Assembly: GCA_013139875.1 (NCBI GenBank)
Contig: WSZY01000143.1
Coordinates: forward strand, 1-9,001
Reading direction: 5' to 3'
DNA: 9,001 bases
DNA from: Mariprofundaceae bacterium
GTDB lineage: Bacteria > Pseudomonadota > Zetaproteobacteria > Mariprofundales > Mariprofundaceae
Both the position numbers and the translations under genes were made by a program. The notes beneath the pieces are model-generated. The model saw only the letters and a list, made by a program, of their open reading frames with translations. It was not told the DNA's origin and ran no database searches. Shown here piece by piece: positions 1-9,001 of this stretch (position 1 is its first letter; each line of letters starts with the position of its first letter).

Positions 1-4068
<4,068 letters not shown>

Positions 4069-4078
4069 GGCCGGCCTG

Positions 4079-5179
4079 TTAGATTCGCATCGGCATCACA
4101 ACATATTTCAGGGCATCATTTCCCTCTTCCAGCAACAGTACAGGGGAGAGGTCATCTTTTAGCTGAATCCGTATCCGATCGGATTGAGCTGCTCCCAACA
4201 CATCCCTCAGATATCGGCCGTTGAATCCGATGCAGACATCTTTTCCTGAATAGTCGACATCAATGAACTCCTCGGCCTGCTCCTGTTCTGTATTATGGGC
4301 CGAGATATGAAGGGCATTGGTAGAAAATTGCAGGCGTACATCATGTGTAAACTCATTAGCCACAATCATACTCCGGCGCAGAATCTGATCCATGTGTCCA
4401 CGATCAATGATAACCTCTTCCGGGTTGTCGGATGGAATCACATCGTCATAAACAGGGAACTGCGCATCAATTACTTTGGATGTCAGACTATGTTCACCGG
4501 CATCGAGGCGAACCTGGCGTTTACCCAGCGAGAGCGTGACCTGAGCCGACGCCTCTTCACAGATCTTTCTGATCTCTGCAACCGCCTTGCGTGGAACAAT
4601 CGAACTACAGCTCTCTACCTGCTGTTCCAGAGGGGAAGCGGCCAGTGCCATCCGATGTCCATCAGTTGCTACCAGTTGAAGCCCGTGCTCTGGTGAAATT
4701 TCAAACAGTGTGCCGGTCAGATATTTACGGGTCTCATCTGTTGACATTGAAAAGCTGGTTGCTGCAATCATGGCAGCGAGATCTTTGCCATTGATCTGAA
4801 TAGAGAAATCGGTATCCGGCTCAGGCAGACCGGGATAATCACTGGCTGGCAGGGTAGAGAGCCGGAACTTTGAACGACCACTCTTAATCTCCATAAAAGA
4901 GGCTTCCGTTTTCAACTCTACATCACTATCCACATCCAGTTCTTTAACAATATCGAACAGTTTTTTTGCAGCGATGGTTACAGAGCCTTCACTCTGGATG
5001 TTTGCCTCTACTTCTGAACAGACACCAATCTGCAGGTCTGTTGCTACAATCCTCAGTTTTTGTCCGGATGTCTGAAGCAGCAGATTCGAGAGAATGGCAT
5101 TGGTGCTTCTCTTCTCAACAATATTTTGGCAACGCTGCACATGCTGCAAAAAAGATGTTCTGGGTACGGTGATGTGCAT
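4079..5179 (-). CDS. dnaN: DNA polymerase III beta subunit (sliding clamp)
   Basis: DnaN forms the dimeric ring that tethers the replicative polymerase to DNA and serves as a docking site for other repair and replication proteins. The product is 366 aa, the same size as in E. coli, and divides into the expected three repeats of about 120 residues each. Landmarks: the start MHITVPRTSFLQHVQRCQNI, the SNLLLQ segment near 30, RIVATDLQIGV near 43-53, the middle LVATDGHRMALA, and the terminal YVVMPMRI, which in the family forms part of the hydrophobic cleft bound by clamp-binding motifs. The ATG at 5179-5177 has a strong AAGGAG Shine-Dalgarno at 5185-5190, 5 nt upstream. It is the first gene after the presumed origin and heads the dnaN-recF-gyrB-purM run. 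A promoter candidate lies at 5212-5240. The stop is TAA. Confidence 0.98.
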   Translation of the reverse strand: MHITVPRTSFLQHVQRCQNIVEKRSTNAILSNLLLQTSGQKLRIVATDLQIGVCSEVEANIQSEGSVTIAAKKLFDIVKELDVDSDVELKTEASFMEIKSGRSKFRLSTLPASDYPGLPEPDTDFSIQINGKDLAAMIAATSFSMSTDETRKYLTGTLFEISPEHGLQLVATDGHRMALAASPLEQQVESCSSIVPRKAVAEIRKICEEASAQVTLSLGKRQVRLDAGEHSLTSKVIDAQFPVYDDVIPSDNPEEVIIDRGHMDQILRRSMIVANEFTHDVRLQFSTNALHISAHNTEQEQAEEFIDVDYSGKDVCIGFNGRYLRDVLGAAQSDRIRIQLKDDLSPVLLLEEGNDALKYVVMPMRI

Positions 5180-5208
5180 CTTAACTCCTTCTTTAATACC
5201 TTAATACA

Positions 5209-5237
5209 ATATATATAGTCTTACTAGTAGGGGGTGT
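5209..5237 (-). other. Candidate DNA unwinding element with GC patch and DnaA-trio-like triplets
   Basis: On the minus strand a C-rich patch (5236-5230) is followed by TAC-TAG-TAA at 5229-5221 and then GAC plus an alternating TA run to about 5209. DnaA-trios have the consensus TAG/TAA read 5' to 3', so the last two triplets match and the first is imperfect. The function is inferred from arrangement alone. Confidence 0.5.
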
Positions 5238-5240
5238 TAA
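5212..5240 (-). promoter_or_regulatory. Candidate sigma70 promoter for dnaN
   Basis: The minus strand has TTAACA at 5240-5235 (5 of 6 to TTGACA), exactly 17 nt, then TATATA at 5217-5212. Transcription would start near 5205, giving a leader of about 26 nt that contains the dnaN Shine-Dalgarno site. It overlaps the candidate unwinding element, and the AT run allows other -10 registers. Confidence 0.45.
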
Positions 5241-5243
5241 TAA

Positions 5244-5252
5244 CGTGTATAA
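5244..5252 (-). promoter_or_regulatory. One-mismatch DnaA box (TTATACACG) next to the presumed unwinding element
   Basis: The minus strand reads TTATACACG, one base from TTATACACA. Reading on along the minus strand come a GC-rich patch, trio-like triplets and AT-rich DNA, the order known for basal unwinding systems in other bacteria. Confidence 0.5.
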
Positions 5253-5295
5253 GACGATTATCCCTATGTTTCTAAATGGTTACAAACAACTTTCC

Positions 5296-5304
5296 TGTGC
5301 ATAA
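5296..5304 (-). promoter_or_regulatory. DnaA box TTATGCACA
   Basis: The plus strand reads TGTGCATAA, so the minus strand reads TTATGCACA, which fits the relaxed consensus TTATNCACA. It sits in the middle of the presumed origin, opposite in orientation to the perfect box. Confidence 0.75.
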
Positions 5305-5318
5305 CTACTCTCGCTCCC

Positions 5319-5327
5319 TGTGTATAG
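5319..5327 (-). promoter_or_regulatory. One-mismatch DnaA box (CTATACACA)
   Basis: The minus strand reads CTATACACA, one base from TTATACACA. It lies 14 bp from the TTATGCACA box and in the same orientation, which supports a box cluster. Confidence 0.5.
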
Positions 5328-5349
5328 TATGTGTGACCGGGAGCAATAT

Positions 5350-5358
5350 TTAACCACA
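5350..5358 (+). promoter_or_regulatory. One-mismatch DnaA box (TTAACCACA)
   Basis: The plus strand reads TTAACCACA, one base from TTATCCACA. Its orientation matches the perfect box 28 bp away. Confidence 0.45.
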
Positions 5359-5386
5359 TCTCTCAATCAGGCAAGTAACCCAACAG

Positions 5387-5395
5387 TTATCCACA
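5387..5395 (+). promoter_or_regulatory. Perfect DnaA box TTATCCACA
   Basis: The plus strand reads TTATCCACA, the high-affinity consensus bound by DnaA domain IV. It lies on the dnaA-proximal side of the intergenic region, 71 bp from the dnaA stop codon. Confidence 0.85.
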
Positions 5396-5465
5396 ACAAT
5401 TCATATAACCTTTCTACAACTTACTCTTTTTTTTCAATCATTTTTTTCACACTTCGAAACTGATA

Positions 5466-6833
5466 TTATGGTTTAAGGAGGCTGAACAACCTCTTTATCT
5501 CATCATCAAAATCTTTATCTTCATTTCGCATCTGTTGAATCTTTCTGTGTGCATAGAGAATGGTGGTGTGGTCTTTTCCGCCAAACTTCTCACCAATCTC
5601 CGGAAGAGAGTGTGTGGTAAGCTCTTTGGATGCATACATGGCGATCTGACGTGGAAAGGCAATGGTACGGTTTCGTTTTTTGGATACCATATCCTGGAAC
5701 CTGATATTGTAATAGTTTGCAACACTCTTCTGGATATCTTCAACCGAGATAATCCGCATATCTTCCTGCAGCTGATCCCTGAGAACATGGCGGGTTACCT
5801 CCATATCAATCACCTTATCTGTCAGTTTTGCATAGGCGGTGATACGGGTAAGAGCTCCTTCGAGCTCACGAACATTGTTGGAGATTCTGGATGCCAGTAG
5901 ATAAGCCACCTCTTTGTCCAGAGTGATTCCGGCCAGCTCAGCCTTGCTTGCAAGAATAGCAAGTCGGGTTTCCAGATTGGGCGGCTGGATATCGGCGACG
6001 AGTCCCCAGTTAAACCTGGATCTCAAACGCTCCTCAAGATGACTCATCTCTCTGGGGCTTCGATCTGATACCAGAATGATCTGTTTATGAACTTCGTGCA
6101 GTGCATTGAAAGTGTGAAAGAACTCTTCCTGCGTACTGGTCTTACCGGCAATAAACTGAACATCATCAATAATCAGTACATCAACCTTCCGGTACTGTTC
6201 ACGGAACTGATGGGTGGCATTGTTGCGAATGGCAGTAATAAGCTCGTTGGTGAAGCGCTCACCTGTCCTGTAGGCAATTTTGATATGATCCTTTTGCATC
6301 AGTTTATTGGCAATTGCATTAATCAGGTGGGTTTTACCTAAACCTACACCACCATGAATATAAAGCGGGTTGTAGCTTTCGCCCGGTTTATCGGCAACAG
6401 CCCGGCTGGCGGCATAACAGAACTCGTTACTGGAGCCGACTACGAAATTATCAAATGTGAAACGCGGATCAATATAGCCATCAACACTGTTCGTCTTTTG
6501 ATTGTTCTGTTGAGGCCTGCTCTCTGTTGGAAGCGTCAGGGATGGGTCAACCTCAAAACGAACGGTAACATCCGATGAGAATACGGATTTGACAGAAGCG
6601 ATGAGTGTCTTTTCACAGTCAGCTTTCAGGCCATCGAGAAAGATTCGGCTTGGAACCTTCAGAATCAGACAGTTGTCTTCGAACTCCGGGTGAATGGGCA
6701 TAACCCAGGCATCAAATTTTGAAGGTGGAATATTACTTTTGAGTTGTTCTACAATGCTTTTCCAGCTCTTCTTCCAATCTTGATCTACCATTGGCTGAAT
6801 AGTACATGCTTGTTTGTGCTTATCTACATTCAT
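5466..6833 (-). CDS. dnaA: Chromosomal replication initiator protein DnaA
   Basis: DnaA is the AAA+ initiator that binds origin boxes, oligomerises with ATP and melts the origin. The product is 455 aa, normal for the family. Domain I (about 18-95) has WKKSWKSIVEQL and KFDAWVMPIHP, used in helicase and self interaction. A short Gln/Asn-rich linker spans about 96-120. Domain III has FTFDNFVVGSSN, Walker A GGVGLGKT at 161-168, Walker B LIIDDVQF at 220-227, the sensor segment LVSDRSPREM at about 254-263 and LEERLRSRFNWG at 266-277 with the arginine finger region. Domain IV ends with the DNA-binding signature GGKDHTTILYAHRKI. The ATG at 6833 is taken because an in-frame TAG lies two codons upstream. 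A second ATG at 6791 would give MVDQDWKKSW and is possible, but has no Shine-Dalgarno site. The TAA stop borders the presumed origin. Confidence 0.98.
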   Translation of the reverse strand: MNVDKHKQACTIQPMVDQDWKKSWKSIVEQLKSNIPPSKFDAWVMPIHPEFEDNCLILKVPSRIFLDGLKADCEKTLIASVKSVFSSDVTVRFEVDPSLTLPTESRPQQNNQKTNSVDGYIDPRFTFDNFVVGSSNEFCYAASRAVADKPGESYNPLYIHGGVGLGKTHLINAIANKLMQKDHIKIAYRTGERFTNELITAIRNNATHQFREQYRKVDVLIIDDVQFIAGKTSTQEEFFHTFNALHEVHKQIILVSDRSPREMSHLEERLRSRFNWGLVADIQPPNLETRLAILASKAELAGITLDKEVAYLLASRISNNVRELEGALTRITAYAKLTDKVIDMEVTRHVLRDQLQEDMRIISVEDIQKSVANYYNIRFQDMVSKKRNRTIAFPRQIAMYASKELTTHSLPEIGEKFGGKDHTTILYAHRKIQQMRNEDKDFDDEIKRLFSLLKP

Positions 6834-6851
6834 TCTCTACTTAGAGAGATC

Positions 6852-6879
6852 TTGACATTGGAATGTTGCAACATATGAT
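6852..6879 (+). promoter_or_regulatory. Strong sigma70 promoter for the rpmH-rnpA-yidD run
   Basis: The -35 is a perfect TTGACA (6852-6857) and the -10 is TATGAT (6874-6879, 5 of 6), separated by 16 bp. Transcription should start near 6886, leaving a leader of about 24 nt. The strength suits a ribosomal protein gene. No equally clear promoter for the divergent dnaA gene is visible in the same 76-bp gap. Confidence 0.8.
6863..6874. repeat. Perfect 12-bp palindrome in the rpmH promoter spacer
   Basis: ATGTTGCAACAT is its own reverse complement. It fills most of the spacer between the -35 and -10 and includes the first base of the -10. A dimeric regulator bound here would block RNA polymerase and could also affect dnaA on the other strand. 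No binding protein is recognised, so an operator role is a guess. Confidence 0.4.
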
Positions 6880-6909
6880 TCGCGACCCTTCAAAAAAGAG
6901 GAGATGGAT

Positions 6910-7044
6910 ATGAGTTTTACCTACAAGCCAAGCCGCATCCGTCGAGCACGTACCCACGGGTTTCGTGCACGCATGGCAACCCGTTCCGGACGTGCAATCA
7001 TTAATCGGCGCCGCGCAAAAGGTCGCAAACGGTTGTCTGCCTGA
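6910..7044 (+). CDS. rpmH: 50S ribosomal protein L34
   Basis: L34 is a small, highly basic component of the large ribosomal subunit. The 44-aa product begins [15 protein letters not shown] and contains the hallmark [20 protein letters not shown] followed by AKGRKRLSA, matching the family through its whole length. An in-frame ATG two codons upstream (6904) exists, but the one at 6910 is preferred: GAGGAG at 6898-6903 is then 6 nt upstream, and the family N-terminus fits. It is first in the rightward run, with a strong promoter directly upstream. Its TGA stop overlaps the presumed CTG start of rnpA (CTGA). Confidence 0.97.
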   Translation: MSFTYKPSRIRRARTHGFRARMATRSGRAIINRRRAKGRKRLSA

Positions 7045-7391
7045 GCAAAAGCTTCCCACCTGAGTTCCGCCTGAGGTCAAAAACCGATTTTGATGCTCTC
7101 AAGAGCGGGTTCCGGCTACATGTAGACAATCTTCGTTTTATCTATCGTAAAAATCATCTTTCGCATGCCCGTCTCGGGCTGGCTGTTTCAAGAAAATATG
7201 GAAATGCTGTAAAGAGGAATGCCCTTAAACGCCTGTTGCGTGAGAGGTTTCGTCAGCATTCTGTGCAGGCCATACCCGTAGATATTCTTGCCTTTCCGGC
7301 AAATTGTGTGGAGAGACCTGTCGATCTTTCATCCCAGATAGATGTTGCCCTAGACAGAATTATAAAGCGCATGAACCGGACTGAACCATGA
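7041..7391 (+). CDS. rnpA: Ribonuclease P protein component, presumed CTG start
   Basis: RnpA is the protein cofactor of the RNase P ribozyme that removes 5' leaders from precursor tRNAs. The frame gives 116 aa, typical size: [18 protein letters not shown] near 9-26, a segment with the conserved [18 protein letters not shown] at 43-60 and the basic helix [10 protein letters not shown] at 62-71, which together form the RNA-binding signature. The position after Arg59-Asn60, usually Arg or Lys, is Ala. No in-frame ATG, GTG or TTG exists between the upstream TAA at 7002 and the conserved region. The only usable codon at the expected N-terminus is CTG at 7041, overlapping the rpmH stop by 4 nt. 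No Shine-Dalgarno site is seen, so coupling to rpmH is inferred. A frameshift or sequencing error upstream is an alternative. The TGA stop overlaps the yidD ATG. Gene identity is firm; the start is less so. Confidence 0.9.
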   Translation: MSKSFPPEFRLRSKTDFDALKSGFRLHVDNLRFIYRKNHLSHARLGLAVSRKYGNAVKRNALKRLLRERFRQHSVQAIPVDILAFPANCVERPVDLSSQIDVALDRIIKRMNRTEP

Positions 7392-7597
7392 AGTATTTAG
7401 CTATCGGACTGGTTCGTTTCTACCGTTATTTTATCTCCCCGATGCTGCCTCCCCGCTGTATTTATACCCCGACCTGTTCAGAATATGCCATCGAAGCGAT
7501 AGAACGATATGGCGTAATTCGTGGAGGATGGTTAGCGTTCCGCCGCCTGTGTAGTTGCCACCCCTTTTCCAAAGGTGGTTGTGACCCGGTACCGTAG
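7388..7597 (+). CDS. yidD: Membrane protein insertion efficiency factor YidD
   Basis: YidD is a small membrane-associated protein, amphipathic at its N-terminus, thought to help YidC-dependent insertion of inner membrane proteins. The 69-aa product shows the family pattern: an N-terminal helix [17 protein letters not shown], the Cys-containing [33 protein letters not shown] and the ending GGCDPVP. Three of the visible cysteines (C24, C30 and the CSC pair) lie at typical places. It is slightly short because it stops right after DPVP, where many homologues carry a tail. The ATG overlaps the rnpA stop by 4 nt and lacks its own Shine-Dalgarno site, so coupling is likely. It ends in TAG, which shows that TAG serves as a normal stop in this genome. 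Confidence 0.95.
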   Translation: MKYLAIGLVRFYRYFISPMLPPRCIYTPTCSEYAIEAIERYGVIRGGWLAFRRLCSCHPFSKGGCDPVP

Positions 7598-7631
7598 TCT
7601 CGTAATTTATTAAATGTGTCTGTTTGTCGCT

Positions 7632-7638
7632 GAAGGAG
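7632..7638 (+). promoter_or_regulatory. Shine-Dalgarno site of yidC
   Basis: GAAGGAG lies 9 nt before the ATG at 7648. It decides the yidC start over an in-frame TTG at 7624, which would precede the site and add eight residues ahead of the family N-terminus MEQRNLIL. Confidence 0.85.
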
Positions 7639-7647
7639 TTTGATATC

Positions 7648-9001
7648 ATGGAACAACGCAATCTGATTCTGGCGTTTGCCCTGTCCATGTTGATTTTGCT
7701 GGGCTGGGGAATGCTTTTTCCTCCGCCAGAGAACGCTGGGCCAACTGTAAACAGAGAGGCGAGTACGGCTGTCGAGGTTACCGACGAGAGCGTGCCTGCC
7801 CCGGAGATGAGGCCTGAGTCCGAAGATGTCGCCCCATCCGCTCCTGACGAACCGGCTTCTCCGGAGCTGAAGAAAACAGCAACCATCGGTAGTGTGGTTG
7901 CTTTTGGTAATGATCTGCTCCAGCTGGGCGTTAATGAGAAGGGCTGGATCGTTAGTGCCAGACTGAATCAATACAGAGAGGGGCTGGAAAAAGGGGCCGC
8001 ACTGGTTTCAGTGCTGGGTGCGAATGAGCCCCACGCTACCTATCTGAATGCTGGCCTTATGGGCGAGAAGAGGACTTCTCCATTTAAGCTGCTCTCTAAA
8101 GAGAGCGTTGATGGAGCGGACAGAGTTGTTATCCGGGCGACCCTGTCGGATGGCAGATAGTGGGATCGTATCTTCACCCTGTCACCGGGATCCTACATTA
8201 TCAGTATGGATGACCGTGTTCAGAATGGCGCTGATACCAAGTTGTTCCGTCAGGTGGTTGAGCGTTATCCGGATCATAGCCTCGCTAATTTTTACGAACA
8301 TGCAGGCCCTGTTGGTCTGATGGATGAGATACTGCAGGAAGAGTCTTATGACGATCTGGATGAGAGTGGCACCATTCGTCTGGCTGCCACCGGGGGCTGG
8401 ACGGGCACCATGGGGCGCTATTTCATTACTGCGATGTATGGCGACCAGAAGCGTGACTACCGTTACTACTATAAGGGAGACGGGCGCTCCTATCAGTCAG
8501 GCATGATTGATGATGGCGTCATGGATGGATCAACCGCTGTTTTTCAGTCCTGGCTGTTCATCGGGCCAAAGCTGATACCTCTGTTACAGGAAACAGGTGC
8601 GGGGCTTGAGAGAAGCATTGATTATGGCTGGTTCGCTTTCATCTCCAAGCCACTGCATGACGCTTTAAGCTGGCTCTACAAATATTTCCCGAACTATGGT
8701 GTCTGCATCATCCTGCTGGTGATCGGCATCAAGATTGTCTTCTTTTACCCGACCCAGAAGTCTTATCAATCAATGGCGGCGATGCGCAAACTGCAGCCGG
8801 AGCAGAAGCGGTTACAGGAGCGCTATGGCGATGATCGCCAGCAGCTTGGTCAGGAGATGATGGCCCTTTATAAGAAGAACAAGGTTAATCCGCTGGGTGG
8901 CTGCCTGCCGATTATCATTCAGATTCCTGTCTTCTTTGCTCTATACAAGGTTCTGTTAATGTCTATTGAGATGCGCCAGGCACCCTTTATGCTCTGGATT
9001 C
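7648..9001 (+). CDS. yidC: Membrane protein insertase YidC, interrupted by an in-frame TAG and cut by the window edge
   Basis: YidC (Oxa1 family) inserts and folds inner membrane proteins alone or with SecYEG, and is normally essential. The part present is 451 codons of a protein that is usually 530-560 aa. Before the stop: the signal-anchor MEQRNLILAFALSMLILLGWGML, a Pro/Glu-rich linker at about 26-73, then the start of the periplasmic P1 domain from about 78. After the stop, in the same frame: the rest of P1 (TGGWTGTMGRYF, STAVFQSWLFIGPKL), the amphipathic stretch SIDYGWFAFISKPLHDAL, TM2 GVCIILLVIGIKIVFFYP, the coiled-coil loop (SMAAMRKLQPEQKRLQERYGDD) and KVNPLGGCLPIIIQIPVFFALY leading into TM3. 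Codon 171 (8158-8160) is TAG, so ordinary translation gives only a 170-aa anchor plus part of P1. It could be a pseudogene, a sequence error, a suppressed stop or a split gene; the sequence cannot tell which. Confidence 0.93.
8158..8160 (+). other. In-frame amber codon inside yidC
   Basis: The reading is TCG-GAT-GGC-AGA-TAG-TGG-GAT-CGT, giving SDGR, stop, WDRIFTL. No insertion or deletion is needed to keep the frame on both sides, so one base substitution explains it: CAG, TCG, TGG, GAG, AAG, TTG, TAC and TAT are all one change away. Confidence 0.97.

Larger units (their letters stand above)
5180..5465. other. Probable chromosomal replication origin (oriC), dnaA-dnaN intergenic region
   Basis: This 286-bp gap holds no credible gene. 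It is AT-rich, with T-tracts at about 5427-5450 and an alternating AT run at 5209-5217. It contains one perfect DnaA box (5387-5395), one TTATGCACA box (5296-5304), three one-mismatch boxes (5244-5252, 5319-5327, 5350-5358) and a GC-rich patch next to trio-like triplets. The dnaA-dnaN gap is a common oriC location, and the other dnaA flank (76 bp to rpmH) has no DnaA box. No GATC site is seen within it, so no sign of Dam/SeqA-type control. Assignment as oriC is inference from box content and position. Confidence 0.8.

Noticed and set aside
4926..4934. CTATCCACA, one mismatch from the DnaA box, inside dnaN
   Set aside because: It is isolated within a conserved coding region; a one-mismatch 9-mer is expected by chance in several places in 9 kb.
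5258..5266. TTATCCCTA as a further DnaA box
   Set aside because: Two mismatches to the consensus; too weak to list as a feature.
5425..5455. T-rich stretch after dnaA as a terminator
   Set aside because: On the dnaA transcript this reads as A-runs, and no GC-rich hairpin precedes it; it is more likely origin AT-rich DNA.
7462..7971. Minus-strand open frame of 169 codons across yidD and yidC
   Set aside because: It overlaps two real genes on the other strand, with no domain pattern and low-complexity composition.
8158..8160. General reassignment of TAG to an amino acid in this genome
   Set aside because: yidD ends with TAG right after the conserved DPVP ending, so TAG acts as a stop there; a single internal TAG is not enough to claim a changed code.

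Overview
The window is the chromosomal replication-origin neighbourhood of a Gram-negative bacterium. Two divergent gene sets are separated by a 76-bp promoter region. On the minus strand, reading leftwards, are dnaA, a 286-bp intergenic stretch that looks like oriC, then dnaN, recF, gyrB and the start of purM, which runs off the left edge. On the plus strand, reading rightwards, are rpmH, rnpA, yidD and yidC, which runs off the right edge. GyrB has the long (~800 aa) form with the extra C-terminal-half insert, and YidC has a large periplasmic P1 region. Both point to a diderm proteobacterium, with gamma- or zetaproteobacterial gene order. I would guess Zetaproteobacteria, but with low confidence, since this rests on general sequence resemblance only.

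The left gene set is tightly packed. dnaN and recF are 10 nt apart, recF and gyrB overlap by 4 nt, and gyrB and purM overlap by 8 nt. This suggests one transcript linking the sliding clamp, gap repair, supercoiling and a purine biosynthesis step. The dnaA-dnaN gap holds one perfect DnaA box, one TTATGCACA box, several one-mismatch boxes, a GC-rich patch next to trio-like triplets and an AT-rich stretch. It also holds a plausible sigma70 promoter for dnaN that overlaps the presumed unwinding element.

The right gene set starts from a very good promoter (TTGACA, 16 bp, TATGAT) that carries a perfect 12-bp palindrome in its spacer. rpmH and rnpA overlap by 4 nt and rnpA and yidD overlap by 4 nt; yidC has its own strong Shine-Dalgarno site. 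The genes work together in ribosome assembly (L34), tRNA maturation (RNase P protein) and membrane protein insertion (YidD, YidC).

Two things do not fit an ordinary reading. First, yidC, normally essential, has an in-frame TAG at codon 171 with clear YidC homology continuing in the same frame on the far side. Second, the rnpA reading frame has no ATG, GTG or TTG start; the only sensible start is a CTG that overlaps the rpmH stop. I see no mobile elements, tRNA or rRNA genes, CRISPR arrays or defence genes, and no evidence for a wholly new system.
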